In this document: one piece after another, positions 15,539 to 25,246 of the stretch
Position numbering within the stretch: position 1 is the first letter of the stretch
Layout of the letters: each line of letters opens with the position of its first letter
Source of the DNA: an uncultured Ignavibacteria bacterium
Lineage (GTDB): Bacteria; Bacteroidota; Ignavibacteria; Kapaibacteriales; Kapaibacteriaceae
Length of the DNA: 49,971 nt
Assembly: GCA_937870915.1 (NCBI GenBank)
Contig: CALMZQ010000067.1
Location: forward strand, 1-49,971
Direction of reading: 5' to 3'
Program-made: the position numbers and the translations under genes
The notes under the pieces: model-generated
The model's database searches: none
Told to the model about the DNA's origin: nothing
What the model saw: the letters and a program-made list of their open reading frames with translations, nothing else

Positions 15539-16630
15539 GTGGACGTAGCACTCCTCGCTGTGGCAGACGTTACGCGTGACGCCCGCACATTGAATCTCTC
15601 TCGTGCCTTGCTCGATGCCGGACTTACGGTGGAGGTTGTTGGTATGACCGCCGCTGACTCACAGCAACGCGCACTACGCAGATGGTGGACGTTCAACAAA
15701 AACGTAGCAGCTCTCTCCTTGCGCCCAAGACTTGTGGTTGCAATGGATCTCTTTGCGCTCTCGGCAGCTCGTTCGTTGTCAAAAACACAAAACGTTCCGT
15801 TGCTGTATGACATGCGCGAATTCTACTTTGCCCTTGGCCCGCTAGCAGGGAAGGGAGTTAAGCAGAAAATTCTTGCCTCGCATGAACGCAGACTCCTCCA
15901 TGACGTTGACGATGTAATCGTATCAGGCGAACTCGATGCCGATATTGTACAAGAACATTTTGCGCTAGCCAAACGGCCGGTTGTCCTACTCAACACCCCG
16001 CCGTTCAAAGAGCGCACATCCTCCCCCCTCCGTTCCCCTCTTCCTCTACCAATCTCACATTCTAACAATCTTCCAATCTCACATTCTATCACTCTAGCCG
16101 GGTATCAAGGCGTGATCCATCACGGGCGTGGGTTAGCCCCCTTCATGAAGGCGATGACGCAGATGCCGAGTGTACATCTCGTGGTTATTGGTGATGGTCC
16201 TGCTCAACAGGATTTGGCCCATCTGTCTGTGGAGTTAGGTGTAGCAGACCGCGTAACCTGGTATGGCTCTGTGCCGTACGATGAACTTCATGCTATTACG
16301 TGCGGCTTTGATGTTGGACTTTGTTTAATCGAACCTGTTTCGATGAGTTATGAATATGCATTACCGAACAAGCTGTTTGAATACATGATGGCCGGTGTTC
16401 CGAGTCTTGTAACAGATCTGCCGGCCCTTCACAATCATATTGTCCGTCATCCCGTTGGAGTCTTAGTGGAGCGAGCACTTTCTCCGAACTCCATTGTGAA
16501 TGCTATGGAGAGGGTAATGTTCCCGGAAACACGAGCAGCAATGCAACGCGCATGTGAAGGTATTCGCGAGATGTCCTATGATCGTCAGGCAAGGACGGCT
16601 GTTGCGCTTGTCCGCGAGCATCTCACGTGA
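15539..16630 (+). CDS. Glycosyltransferase family 4-like protein
   Basis: A 363-residue GT-B glycosyltransferase, probably transferring sugar from a nucleotide donor in envelope polysaccharide synthesis. The N-lobe begins VALLAVADVTRDARTLNLSRAL. The C-lobe contains VVIGDGPAQQDLAHLSVELGV, VTWYGSVPYDEL, the donor-site loop ALPNKLFEYMMAGVPSLVTD and a final helix. GTG 15539 is the start, one base after the previous stop. The linker between the two lobes (residues ~161-182) is encoded by a low-complexity tandem repeat and reads S/P/H/L/I/N-rich, probably a loop added by repeat expansion. Its stop overlaps the next GTG start (GTGA). Confidence 0.85.
   Translation: MDVALLAVADVTRDARTLNLSRALLDAGLTVEVVGMTAADSQQRALRRWWTFNKNVAALSLRPRLVVAMDLFALSAARSLSKTQNVPLLYDMREFYFALGPLAGKGVKQKILASHERRLLHDVDDVIVSGELDADIVQEHFALAKRPVVLLNTPPFKERTSSPLRSPLPLPISHSNNLPISHSITLAGYQGVIHHGRGLAPFMKAMTQMPSVHLVVIGDGPAQQDLAHLSVELGVADRVTWYGSVPYDELHAITCGFDVGLCLIEPVSMSYEYALPNKLFEYMMAGVPSLVTDLPALHNHIVRHPVGVLVERALSPNSIVNAMERVMFPETRAAMQRACEGIREMSYDRQARTAVALVREHLT
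16053..16102 (+). repeat. In-frame short tandem repeat inside the glycosyltransferase gene
   Basis: Two ~24-base copies built from CAATCTCACATTCT-type words stand after a pyrimidine-rich tract (16019-16050). The repeat is translated in frame as PISHSNNLPISHSIT. Its composition is like intergenic short tandem repeats and unlike the flanking coding DNA. Confidence 0.8.
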
Positions 16631-17499
16631 TCTACCTCCTCCTGTTGCTGCAGCAACTCATTTCATCAAGTACCCATCTTGTTGCCAAGAACGTAACGAT
16701 CACGTTACATCCAACAACCGTAGTTCTGATCCGGGGACTGTTTACCTGTGTTGCGTTTGGCATCTATGTACTGATACGCCGGAGTAAGGTGCGCACGATC
16801 GACCGAGAGGACATCCCCAGACTACTCCTTCTTGGGTTGATCAACATGCCGATCAATCAGCTCCTCTTTATTTGGGGTGTGAAATACACAACAGCTCCAA
16901 ATGCCTCACTTGCCTATGCACTCACGCCGGCCTTTGTTGTGATTCTCCTCCTGATGTTCCGAAAGGAACATCCCGGATGGAAGCGATTGTTGGGAGTGGT
17001 AGTGGCATTTGTTGGTGCAGCGATCGTTCTTGTGGACAGAGGTGCGGTTCTCTCGTCAGAACAGACACTCGGCAATGTGATGGTCCTGGGCGCTAGCATG
17101 TCTTGGGCGGGCTTCACCGTTTTGGGCAGACCCATGGTTGCAAAGTATGGTCCGGTCTATGCCACTGCCTTAACCTTCTTTGCCGGACTTGCACTCTACA
17201 TCCCAGTATGGGCACTGATCCCGATTCACGATCCGGCAATTGCCCTTACCGATGAAACGTGGCTGGCTACATGGTCACAACTCTTCTATCTCGGCGTGAT
17301 CACCTCCGGTGTTGGGTATGGGCTTTGGTACTACGCCCTCAACCATATGGACGCCGGACGTGTAGCCGTATTCAATAACCTCCAGCCGATCATCACCTCT
17401 GTCCTAGCCTTGATCATCTTTGGCACGGAACCTACACCACTCTTCTTGGTAGGGGGCGTTATAGCCCTTGTTGGAGTGATCATCACCCAACGCGGTTGA
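16627..17499 (+). CDS. EamA/DMT-family transporter
   Basis: A 290-residue inner-membrane protein with ten predicted transmembrane helices arranged as two EamA repeats. The first repeat contains LLGLINMPINQLLFIWGVKYT and SLAYALTPAFVVILLLM. The second contains LGVITSGVGYGLWYYALNHMDAGRVAVFNNLQPIITSVLALIIFG and ends VGGVIALVGVIITQRG. Family members export or import small metabolites such as amino acids, nucleotides or lipid-linked sugars; the substrate cannot be told. GTG 16627 overlaps the glycosyltransferase stop. The tight order FemAB-like, GT4, EamA suggests co-transcription. Confidence 0.88.
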   Translation: MIYLLLLLQQLISSSTHLVAKNVTITLHPTTVVLIRGLFTCVAFGIYVLIRRSKVRTIDREDIPRLLLLGLINMPINQLLFIWGVKYTTAPNASLAYALTPAFVVILLLMFRKEHPGWKRLLGVVVAFVGAAIVLVDRGAVLSSEQTLGNVMVLGASMSWAGFTVLGRPMVAKYGPVYATALTFFAGLALYIPVWALIPIHDPAIALTDETWLATWSQLFYLGVITSGVGYGLWYYALNHMDAGRVAVFNNLQPIITSVLALIIFGTEPTPLFLVGGVIALVGVIITQRG

Positions 17500-17571
17500 T
17501 CTACCTCTGTATCTACCTCCGTGCGCCGTTGTAGATTGTGGACCATCACACATTCGATTCTGGAGAAGAAC

Positions 17572-18114
17572 ATGAGACTGGAAGCGAATCACGCTGTTGC
17601 GATATGCGTGGATATTCAAGAACGACTCTTTCCCTTCATCAACGACAATGATGCTCTGGCCCAACGATGTCGCATTCTGATCAAGGGGCTCCAAGCGATC
17701 GGTGTTCCTATCATCGTTACGCAACAATACACGAAGGGTCTCGGACCAACCATTGCACCCATAGGTGAAGCTCTGGGCGCATTCGATCCCATCGAGAAGA
17801 TTTCGTTCAGTTGTTGCGGTAATGATGCTGTTGAGGCAGTGGTTCTTGGATCAGCCCGACACCACGTGATCCTCTTTGGTATCGAAACTCATGTATGTGT
17901 AATGCAAACCGCACTCGATCTTATCTCTCAAGGTCAGCGTGCATACGTTGTAGAGGACTGTGTCTCGTCGCGATCACCAAATGATAAACGTATCGCAATC
18001 GAACGCATGCGTCAATCAGGTGCGATCATCACCACAAGTGAGTCGATTCTCTTCGAACTCCTGCGCGTTGCCGGAACGGAAGAATTCAAGGCGGTTTCTG
18101 CGCTCGTTAAATAA
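17572..18114 (+). CDS. Isochorismatase-fold cysteine hydrolase
   Basis: A 180-residue cytoplasmic hydrolase. The catalytic set of the isochorismatase-like family is present: Asp14 in CVDIQERLF, a Lys in QQYTKGLG (~55) and the nucleophile Cys109 in [16 protein letters not shown]. The cis-peptide GIETHVC motif is clear. Members include nicotinamidases, carbamoylases and many with unknown substrates. The YTKGLG variant and short length match the YcaC-like and related hydrolases rather than nicotinamidase. ATG 17572 has a good Shine-Dalgarno (GGAGAAG, 17562-17568). An upstream GTG at 17521 would add an unrelated N-terminal peptide. Confidence 0.85.
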   Translation: MRLEANHAVAICVDIQERLFPFINDNDALAQRCRILIKGLQAIGVPIIVTQQYTKGLGPTIAPIGEALGAFDPIEKISFSCCGNDAVEAVVLGSARHHVILFGIETHVCVMQTALDLISQGQRAYVVEDCVSSRSPNDKRIAIERMRQSGAIITTSESILFELLRVAGTEEFKAVSALVK

Positions 18115-18125
18115 GGGTCTCAACT

Positions 18126-20138
18126 ATGGCAACGAAGAAAGTAGCGAAGAAGGCATCGGCACCGCATGAAATGTCGATCTCGTCTGTCATGACCGAGTTG
18201 CGCACATTCCCACCGCCAAAGGCATTTGCTAAGGCTTCGCACCTCGGAACAAAGGCCGGGCTTGCCAGACTTGTGGCAGAGGCTGCCGACGATGTTGTTG
18301 GATTCTGGGAAGACCGAGCCCGCGAGCTTGCATGGTTCGCCCCCTGGAAAAAGCCTTTCGTATGGAAACATCCGCATGCGGAGTGGTTCGTTGGCGGAAC
18401 AACCAATGCATCTATGAACTGTTTGGATAGACATCTCGGTTCTTGGCGCCGCAATAAAGCCGCCATAGTCTGGGAAGGGGAGCCTGGTGATACTCGCACA
18501 CTTACGTATCAACAACTCCATGCAGAGGTTTGTAAGGCTGCTAATGCCTTGCTCGGACTAGGTGTAAAGAAGGGCGATGTTGTTGCCATCTATATGGGCA
18601 TGGTTCCCGAAGCCGTGATCGCCATGTTGGCTTGTTCGCGTATCGGCGCTGTCCACAATGTTGTTTTTGGTGGGTTCAGCAGCGAAGCATTGCGAGAGCG
18701 TATCAACGATTCACAAGCCGTGGTACTCATCACGCAGGATGCAGCGTGGAGAAGGGGCGACGCAGTGCATTTGAAAGCTTCTGCCGACACTGCCATCAAA
18801 GGATGCAAGACCCTGAAGCATGTGGTGGTATTGCAACGAACCACGGAACGCACCGCGATGAAGGCCGGACGTGACCATTGGTGGCACGAACTCCTTGCCG
18901 GCGCATCACGCATACATGAGCCGGCAAAACTTCCGAGCGAACATCCTCTCTTCATTCTCTACACGAGTGGTTCAACAGGTAAACCAAAGGGCATCCTTCA
19001 CACTACAGGTGGATATCTCACCCAAGTTGCCTATACCGCCAAGATCGTGTTCGATTTGCGCGAAGATGACGTCTATTTCTGTACAGCAGACATCGGTTGG
19101 ATCACCGGACATAGCTACATCGTTTACGGTCCGCTCATGAACGGAGCCACCGTTGTGATGTATGAAGGGGCTCCCAATTGGCCGGGGCCGGACCGATTCT
19201 GGGACATCATTGAACGTCACGCCGTTACGATCTTCTACACAGCTCCAACAGCCATCCGCGCCTTTATGAAGTGGGGAGAGGCCTGGCCACGGAAACACGA
19301 TCTGTCATCACTGCGACTGCTGGGAACGGTTGGTGAGCCAATCAACCCAGAAGCCTGGATGTGGTATCACTCCGTTATCGGCAACGAACGCTGCCCTATC
19401 GTAGATACATGGTGGCAGACCGAAACCGGTGCCATGATGATCGCTCCCATTCCGGGTGCAACACCTACAAAACCAGGGACGGCCACAAAGCCCCTTCCGG
19501 GGATCGTAGTGGATGTTGTACGTAAGGATGGTACGTCATGTTCGGCAAACGAAGGGGGACTCCTCGTTGTTCAACATCCATGGCCGTCGATGCTGCGGAC
19601 CATTCATGGAAATGATGACAGGTATCGGGAGGCGTATTGGAGCGAGTTCCCAAAGACACGTTCTCATCCCGGATGGTATTTCACCGGCGATGGTGCGCGC
19701 AAGGACAAGGATGGCTATATCTGGATCATTGGTCGCGTTGATGATGTTGTGAACGTGAGCGGACACCGCCTTGGCACGGCAGAGATAGAAAGTGCCTTGG
19801 TTGCCCACAAGTTCGTGGCCGAAGCAGCCGTTGTAGCACGTCCGGATGAGGTAAAGGGCAATGCCCTTGTTGCCTTTGTCTCACTTAAAGCAAGTGCCAA
19901 GGGGGCGAACCTTGACAAATTGCGCGAGGAATTGCGCACGCACGTGGCAAAGGAGATCGGACATATAGCCAAACCGGATGAGGTGAGATTTACAGATGCA
20001 CTTCCAAAGACTCGGAGTGGAAAGATCATGCGAAGACTCCTCCGGGAGATCGTTGCCGGTGGGGTAGTGAGTGGAGACATCTCAACCCTTGAAGATTCCG
20101 GTGTGCTGGAAAGACTGCGGCTCAATAGTGACGAATAG
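18126..20138 (+). CDS. acs: Acetyl-CoA synthetase (AMP-forming)
   Basis: A 670-residue cytoplasmic enzyme that converts acetate, ATP and CoA to acetyl-CoA through acetyl-AMP. The P-loop-like [11 protein letters not shown] starts at Tyr279. The Trp-rich acetate pocket is seen in [13 protein letters not shown], and WWQTETG and [23 protein letters not shown] follow. The C-terminal [14 protein letters not shown] carries the catalytic, acetylatable Lys633. The first ~18 residues are Lys/Ala-rich and precede the conserved start, a short extension of unknown role. It follows the hydrolase by 11 bases. Related propionyl-CoA synthetases differ little, but the length and W-motif favour acetate. Confidence 0.93.
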   Translation: MATKKVAKKASAPHEMSISSVMTELRTFPPPKAFAKASHLGTKAGLARLVAEAADDVVGFWEDRARELAWFAPWKKPFVWKHPHAEWFVGGTTNASMNCLDRHLGSWRRNKAAIVWEGEPGDTRTLTYQQLHAEVCKAANALLGLGVKKGDVVAIYMGMVPEAVIAMLACSRIGAVHNVVFGGFSSEALRERINDSQAVVLITQDAAWRRGDAVHLKASADTAIKGCKTLKHVVVLQRTTERTAMKAGRDHWWHELLAGASRIHEPAKLPSEHPLFILYTSGSTGKPKGILHTTGGYLTQVAYTAKIVFDLREDDVYFCTADIGWITGHSYIVYGPLMNGATVVMYEGAPNWPGPDRFWDIIERHAVTIFYTAPTAIRAFMKWGEAWPRKHDLSSLRLLGTVGEPINPEAWMWYHSVIGNERCPIVDTWWQTETGAMMIAPIPGATPTKPGTATKPLPGIVVDVVRKDGTSCSANEGGLLVVQHPWPSMLRTIHGNDDRYREAYWSEFPKTRSHPGWYFTGDGARKDKDGYIWIIGRVDDVVNVSGHRLGTAEIESALVAHKFVAEAAVVARPDEVKGNALVAFVSLKASAKGANLDKLREELRTHVAKEIGHIAKPDEVRFTDALPKTRSGKIMRRLLREIVAGGVVSGDISTLEDSGVLERLRLNSDE

Positions 20139-20177
20139 GTAAGTTCGACGATTCATTTTTCATACCTGGGAGGGGAC

Positions 20178-20891
20178 GTGAAGAAGCTTGTACTTGTAGC
20201 ATGTGGTCTGGCGCTTATTATCGCAGGCTGCGAAAAGAAACCGAAAGACGGACCCATTGAGTTTAAGAATGTGCTGGCTAGCGCAGATTCTTCTGTACTG
20301 GCCCGATATAAGGCCATACCAGACTCGATCCGCATCGTCAGAAAAGATGTTCCGTCATCAATCCTCTCGCGTCCGGAGATCGTAGATCTAGAGATGCGTT
20401 TGATGTCAATCGACACCTCAACCACCCCAGTTCGCACCACGCCGGACTTTACAGACGCCGGTGTGGGTATGCTCATTACGAATGCAGCATCGGCCGGTCC
20501 AACCACGGTTTCAACTTGCGTGGTTCCTGGCATCCAATCCTGGTTGGCAGAAATGGCCGCCGGCAGAATGAGTGCAACACTGAGTCTGCCAGACCCAATG
20601 ACGCCTGCCGAATCGTGCTCATCTGGTGCAATGGTTGCATGGAAGGCAACGGCGGGCCAACGATGCTCGTGGAACCTCACCATTTCCACCGTGTCTACGA
20701 TGTTTGTTAATGCCATCCGTAGCTATGAAGGTGCGCTCCTGGCAGAGGGATATTCGTTCCCATGCACAGTGGTAGGCTTAGACTATGGAAGAGCACTCTG
20801 CTCTGGGTATCTCAAGGTGCAGATCCAGCGCATCCTGGACTCAGAAAGCGGGAGGATCATAGAGTACCGCATTGTGATCGACTCGTTCTGA
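20178..20891 (+). CDS. Putative lipoprotein of unknown function
   Basis: A 237-residue protein with a lipoprotein signal (MKKLVLVACGLALIIAGC, lipobox IAGC at Cys18). I do not recognise the mature part. It has Cys pairs (STCVVPGIQSW, ESCSSGAMVAW, QRCSWNLTIS, YSFPCTVVG, ALCSGYLKV) that could form disulfides, and mixed alpha/beta character. GTG 20178 is preceded by a strong GGGAGGGG Shine-Dalgarno, which decides the start. It is followed by a terminator hairpin and looks monocistronic. Confidence 0.65.
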   Translation: MKKLVLVACGLALIIAGCEKKPKDGPIEFKNVLASADSSVLARYKAIPDSIRIVRKDVPSSILSRPEIVDLEMRLMSIDTSTTPVRTTPDFTDAGVGMLITNAASAGPTTVSTCVVPGIQSWLAEMAAGRMSATLSLPDPMTPAESCSSGAMVAWKATAGQRCSWNLTISTVSTMFVNAIRSYEGALLAEGYSFPCTVVGLDYGRALCSGYLKVQIQRILDSESGRIIEYRIVIDSF

Positions 20892-20920
20892 CCCAAAGGG
20901 CCAGTTACGGGAACATTTCC

Positions 20921-20952
20921 AACGCCGAGCACTCAGATGAGGGCTCGGCGTT
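20921..20952. terminator. Hairpin terminator after the lipoprotein gene
   Basis: A perfect 10-bp stem (20921-20930 with 20943-20952) with a 12-base loop, 29 bases after the lipoprotein stop. The T-tract is short. Confidence 0.6.
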
Positions 20953-21015
20953 GAGTATTTGGTGCCTATGTTTGTGCCACTCGAAGCGCATCATTCACGC
21001 CGAAATGACCAAAGC

Positions 21016-23517
21016 ATGAGCATTCGCAAGGCCGTTATCATGGCCGGGGGATTTGGAACTCGTTTGCGACCGCTTACGATGTCCGTTCCCAAGCCCATGG
21101 TCCCTGTGGCAAACCGTCCAATGATGGAGCACATCGTGGAGCTCCTCAAGCGTCATGGCATCCGAGACGTTGTATCCCTGCTGTACTTCCAGCCGGAACA
21201 CATCTCTGAGTTCTTTGGCGAAGGGTCGGCCCACAACATCACCATGCGGTATATGCTTGCAGAGGCTGACTTCGGAACAGCCGGCAGCGTGAAGAATGCA
21301 GAATCATTCCTCGACGAACGATTCATCATCATTTCCGGCGATGTACTAACTGATATTGACATTGAGAAGGCCGTAGCATTCCACGAAGAGCGTGGAGCTA
21401 TGGCCACCATCGTTTTGACACGTGTCCCTCAGCCCCTTCAATATGGTATTGTGATGACGGACGATCACGGCCGCATCTCAAGATTCCTCGAGAAACCATC
21501 GTGGGGCGAGGTATTCAGCGACACGATCAACACCGGCATCTATATCCTCGAACCCGATGTGATGGATCTGATTCCGCCGAAGACGGAGTTTGACTTCAGC
21601 AAGGATCTCTACCCGCTCATGCTTCAGAAGGGGCTCCCGCTCTTTGGCTACGTAGCCGATGGGTATTGGAAGGACATAGGAAATCTTCATGAATATCAAC
21701 TCGCCCATGATGATGTGCTCGCAGGACGTGTTCGTGTTGAATTCAAGGGCGAAAAATGCGATTCGAGTTATTGCGGTACGGGGCTCCAACTTTCGCCAAC
21801 AGCAGAACTTGATGGACTTGTGATTATCGGCGATGAAGTGGTGATCGGAGATCACGTCCGGCTTACAAACTGTGTGATCGGCGATGGGTGCACGATCGGC
21901 GCAGGTGCATCAATTGACGGGGCTGTCCTCTGGAACGATGTGAACGTTGGAGAATTTGTTGAGATAACCCATGCCGTTGTGTGTAATGACACAACCATTG
22001 GCTCCCAAGCTTCCATCGGAGAGAATGTCATTATTGCAGAAGACTGCGTTATCGGAAATGATGCACGGCTAGTTTCCGGTGTGAAACTCTGGCCACGAAA
22101 GGTTGTTGAGTCTCATGCAGTTGTCACCCACAGCCTCGTTCAAGAAGAACGGTGGTCGCGCGAGCTTTTCACAGATGCGCGTATCAGTGGCATCTCCAAT
22201 ATCGAAGTGAATCCAGAGTTCGCAGCAAAACTTGGTGCGGCACTGGGAACATCGTTAGGTGCTGGCACTACGATCATTGCTTCGCGGGATGACGATGCAG
22301 TGTCTCGTATGATCAAGCGAAGCGTTACCGCCGGCCTCATGAGTGCGGGGATTAATGTTTCTGATCTTCAAACAACATCTATTCCGCAAACGCGCCAAGA
22401 ACTGCACAGTGGAAAATATGTGGCCGGTTTCCATGTGAGGCGTTCTCCGAGAAAACATGGACGTACAGACATCATTCTCTTTGGAAAAGATGGTCGCGAC
22501 ATACCACTCGCGCAAACGAAGTCTGTTGAGAGATTCTACTTTGGTGAAGACATCAAGCGTGTTGAGTTCGACAACGTAGGGCGTTTGACCTTCCCGGAAC
22601 GCTCTACAGCGATGTATATCGACCGGTTCCTCACGGCGTTGAATACAGAGCGCATTCGAAATAGACAGTTCAACCTCTTGGTGGATTATTCGTTCGGTCT
22701 TGCAGCCACTGTGTTTCCCCAGATCCTAGGGGAACTGAAGTGCCGCACGCTAGGAATGAATAGTTATGTTGATGCTTCGCACTTTGCCGACCCGATGGCC
22801 GAAGTGCTCGATGAATCATCCATCATCATGCGTTCACTTGGGTATGAGATCGGATTCAAGATTGATCCCGGTGTAGAGAAGATTGCTCTGGTTGACGAGC
22901 GAGGCATTTGGTACACATCTCTCCGACTTCTTTCAATCGTCACAAAACTCTTCCTCGAAACGAATCGACATCACGAGCCTTATCTGATCGCAATCCCCGT
23001 TCAGGCAACGGAGGAGATCGAAATGATTGCTGCGGATTACAATGTAGAGGTTGTACGCATTCGAAACTCCCACGGAGCGATGATGGAGGCTACCAAGGAC
23101 GAACGCATTCGTTTCGTTGGTGGTACACGTGGTGGATTCATCTTCCCCGAATTCCTTCAGGCATCAGACGGAATGTACACGGCGTGTCGCATTCTCGATA
23201 TGCTTGCTCAAACAGATCACCAACTCTCGGAACTCGACCTGTCTTTGCCGAAACGTCATCAATCCACCGTATCGGTGCCGTGTCCGTATGAAGCACGCGG
23301 TACAGTGATGCGCAGAGCAATGGAGCATTCCGAAGGATTGCAACGTTTGCTTGTGGATGGTGTTCGCGTTAGCAAGGATGGCGTAACCGTGCTACTTGCC
23401 CCAGACAAGGAAGAAGCATTGTTCACTATCACCGCTGAAGCAGATTCGGCAGACCAGGCCCGTTCTACGAGAGATACCTATGCAGAACTTGTCACGCAAT
23501 GGCGTGACGGACAATGA
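21016..23517 (+). CDS. Sugar-phosphate nucleotidyltransferase fused to a degenerate phosphohexomutase
   Basis: An 833-residue three-part protein. Residues ~1-235 are a nucleotidyltransferase (GGFGTRLRPLT at 11-21, MVPVANRPMMEHIV, ISGDVLTDID, NTGIYI) of the mannose/glucose-1-phosphate type. Residues ~250-380 are a left-handed beta-helix of hexapeptide repeats (VIGDHVRLTNCVIGDG, IGENVIIAEDCVIGND). Residues ~395-833 keep the phosphoglucomutase/phosphomannomutase architecture, but catalytic motifs are altered. The usual TASHNP phosphoserine loop is HVRRSP (473-478), the DGDGDR metal loop is IDPGVE (616-621), and the sugar loop is GGTRGGF (702-708). The fusion type is known in other phyla; the mutase half is probably a regulatory or structural pseudoenzyme. 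Product (GDP-mannose or another sugar nucleotide) is inferred. It heads a six-gene run. Confidence 0.85.
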   Translation: MSIRKAVIMAGGFGTRLRPLTMSVPKPMVPVANRPMMEHIVELLKRHGIRDVVSLLYFQPEHISEFFGEGSAHNITMRYMLAEADFGTAGSVKNAESFLDERFIIISGDVLTDIDIEKAVAFHEERGAMATIVLTRVPQPLQYGIVMTDDHGRISRFLEKPSWGEVFSDTINTGIYILEPDVMDLIPPKTEFDFSKDLYPLMLQKGLPLFGYVADGYWKDIGNLHEYQLAHDDVLAGRVRVEFKGEKCDSSYCGTGLQLSPTAELDGLVIIGDEVVIGDHVRLTNCVIGDGCTIGAGASIDGAVLWNDVNVGEFVEITHAVVCNDTTIGSQASIGENVIIAEDCVIGNDARLVSGVKLWPRKVVESHAVVTHSLVQEERWSRELFTDARISGISNIEVNPEFAAKLGAALGTSLGAGTTIIASRDDDAVSRMIKRSVTAGLMSAGINVSDLQTTSIPQTRQELHSGKYVAGFHVRRSPRKHGRTDIILFGKDGRDIPLAQTKSVERFYFGEDIKRVEFDNVGRLTFPERSTAMYIDRFLTALNTERIRNRQFNLLVDYSFGLAATVFPQILGELKCRTLGMNSYVDASHFADPMAEVLDESSIIMRSLGYEIGFKIDPGVEKIALVDERGIWYTSLRLLSIVTKLFLETNRHHEPYLIAIPVQATEEIEMIAADYNVEVVRIRNSHGAMMEATKDERIRFVGGTRGGFIFPEFLQASDGMYTACRILDMLAQTDHQLSELDLSLPKRHQSTVSVPCPYEARGTVMRRAMEHSEGLQRLLVDGVRVSKDGVTVLLAPDKEEALFTITAEADSADQARSTRDTYAELVTQWRDGQ

Positions 23518-23526
23518 CCAGCACCT

Positions 23527-23997
23527 ATGGATATCAAGATCTCTGACATTCTCGATCCGGCTTGTGTTGCCCTCAATCTAGAGGTGAAGGACAAGACCGA
23601 TGCGCTCAACAAGATGGTTGACCTGCTTGCTAAAGGTGGCAAGGTGCAGGATAGAGCCACGCTTGGAACAGTGATCCTCGAACGCGAGCGACTTATGTCG
23701 ACCGGTATAGGCAACGGTGTAGCGCTTCCTCACGGAAAGACCAACGTTGTGGATAGATCCATGGCGGCGTTAGCCACATTGGCATCACCGATCGACTTTG
23801 ATGCGCTCGACGATAAACCGGTGTCGATAATCCTGCTCCTCGTTGGCACCGAAGGAAACGTAGGTGTCCACCTGCGTTTGCTCAGTCGCATCTCGCGTAT
23901 GGTTGGGTCAGAGCAGTTCCGCACGGCACTGCTTAATGCACGCTCAATAGAAGATGTGATGGCATTGATGGGTCAGAACGAGGAGGAACGCGCGTGA
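23527..23997 (+). CDS. PTS EIIA-like protein (EIIA-Ntr/fructose type)
   Basis: A 156-residue cytoplasmic PTS EIIA domain, which would accept phosphate on a histidine. His69 lies in the conserved STGIGNGVALPHGK. VSIILLLVGTEGNVGVHLRLLSRISRMV and the C-terminal helices are typical. No EIIB/EIIC permease genes are near, and a permease-free EIIA in such a setting usually belongs to a regulatory phosphorelay (PtsN-like) instead of sugar import. It lies 9 bases after the fusion gene and its stop overlaps the hisS GTG (GTGA). Confidence 0.85.
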   Translation: MDIKISDILDPACVALNLEVKDKTDALNKMVDLLAKGGKVQDRATLGTVILERERLMSTGIGNGVALPHGKTNVVDRSMAALATLASPIDFDALDDKPVSIILLLVGTEGNVGVHLRLLSRISRMVGSEQFRTALLNARSIEDVMALMGQNEEERA

Positions 23998-25244
23998 GCC
24001 TCCAGGCAGTACGTGGTACACGGGATATCTTCGGGCCGGAGATGAGCGCGTGGCACCGCGCCGAACAGATTTTCCGCAGTGTGACAGACGCATTCTCTTA
24101 TAGCGAGTTCCGAACCCCGATGTTTGAGAGCACAGAACTCTTCAAGAGAGGCATCGGAGAAGACACGGATGTTGTGGGCAAGGAGATGTACACGTTTGAA
24201 GATCGTGGTGGGGATTCGCTTACGCTACGTCCGGAGATGACGGCTCCCATTGTGCGGGCGATGATCGAGCATAGTTACTTGCGTCATCATCCAACAACAC
24301 GGTTGTGGTATGCCGGACCACAGTTTCGGTATGATCGTCCACAGAAGGGGAGATACAGGCAGTTTCATCAATTCGGCGCAGAATGTATCGGTTCGCCCTA
24401 TCCCGAAAGTGATGTAGAAGTTATCCTCTTGGCAAACGAGGTCCTGCAACGTGTTGGTATTACGAAGTACACTCTTGAACTCAACTCACTAGGCACGGCA
24501 GATGTGCGATTGGCCTATCGCACGGCACTAGTTGAGTATCTCACGTCCAATGCAGATGGTCTCTCCGTTGATTCCCAACGCAGGATCACAACCAATCCCT
24601 TGCGGGTATTGGATTCTAAAGAAGAGCGGGACAGAGCAATAATTTCCGGTGCGCCCCTTCTCAGTTCATTCCTCGATGAAGCAAGCTCAGCACATTTGGC
24701 AGCTGTGCGCGCTTTATTGGATGTAGCTGGTGTCAGCTACGTGATGAATCCGTTGCTCGTGCGTGGATTGGACTATTACAATCACACCGTTTTTGAATTC
24801 ACAACCAATGAACTCGGCACACAGAATGCCATTGGTGGTGGAGGCAGGTACGATCCACTCTTTGCGATGCTAGGAGGGGGCGATGTACCTGCCGTAGGTT
24901 TTTCGATCGGTATAGAACGCTTGTTGTTGTTGTACGAAGCAGAGCATGGTGGATGGGGCGAATCGTCAATCAATGGTGTCTATGTCTGTGCCATTGGAGA
25001 CGCCGCGCTACTACCTGTGCATGTACTTGCAGCCCGACTTCGCAAGCGTGGCCTTCATGTTGTAACGGACGTGATGCGTAGGTCCGTGAAGGCGCAAATG
25101 AAGGATGCCAATCGCGAGCAGGTACGTTGGGTTGTGATGATCGGCGAAGATGAGCTTGCGCAAGGCACAGCCGTTGTAAAAAATATGGAGTCGGGCGAGC
25201 AGCGCACCATTGCTCAACACGAGCTCGAATCAGTTCTCCTCTAA
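23994..25244 (+). CDS. hisS: Histidyl-tRNA synthetase
   Basis: A 416-residue class II synthetase that charges tRNA-His. The N-terminus LQAVRGTRDIFGPEM, motif 2 region (LWYAGPQFRYDRPQKGRYRQFHQFGAE), His-A motif VRGLDYYNHTVFEF and motif 3 (PAVGFSIGIERLLLL) are intact, with the anticodon-binding domain after ~residue 325. GTG 23994 overlaps the EIIA stop by 4 bases. Length is standard, so this is the housekeeping enzyme and not a HisZ paralogue lacking the C-terminal domain. Confidence 0.95.
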   Translation: MSLQAVRGTRDIFGPEMSAWHRAEQIFRSVTDAFSYSEFRTPMFESTELFKRGIGEDTDVVGKEMYTFEDRGGDSLTLRPEMTAPIVRAMIEHSYLRHHPTTRLWYAGPQFRYDRPQKGRYRQFHQFGAECIGSPYPESDVEVILLANEVLQRVGITKYTLELNSLGTADVRLAYRTALVEYLTSNADGLSVDSQRRITTNPLRVLDSKEERDRAIISGAPLLSSFLDEASSAHLAAVRALLDVAGVSYVMNPLLVRGLDYYNHTVFEFTTNELGTQNAIGGGGRYDPLFAMLGGGDVPAVGFSIGIERLLLLYEAEHGGWGESSINGVYVCAIGDAALLPVHVLAARLRKRGLHVVTDVMRRSVKAQMKDANREQVRWVVMIGEDELAQGTAVVKNMESGEQRTIAQHELESVLL

Positions 25245-25246
25245 CC

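Noticed and set aside
15007-15813. 268-codon minus-strand open frame opposite the FemAB-like and GT4 genes
   Set aside because: It spans two real genes on the other strand, with Ser/Arg-rich content typical of an antisense shadow.
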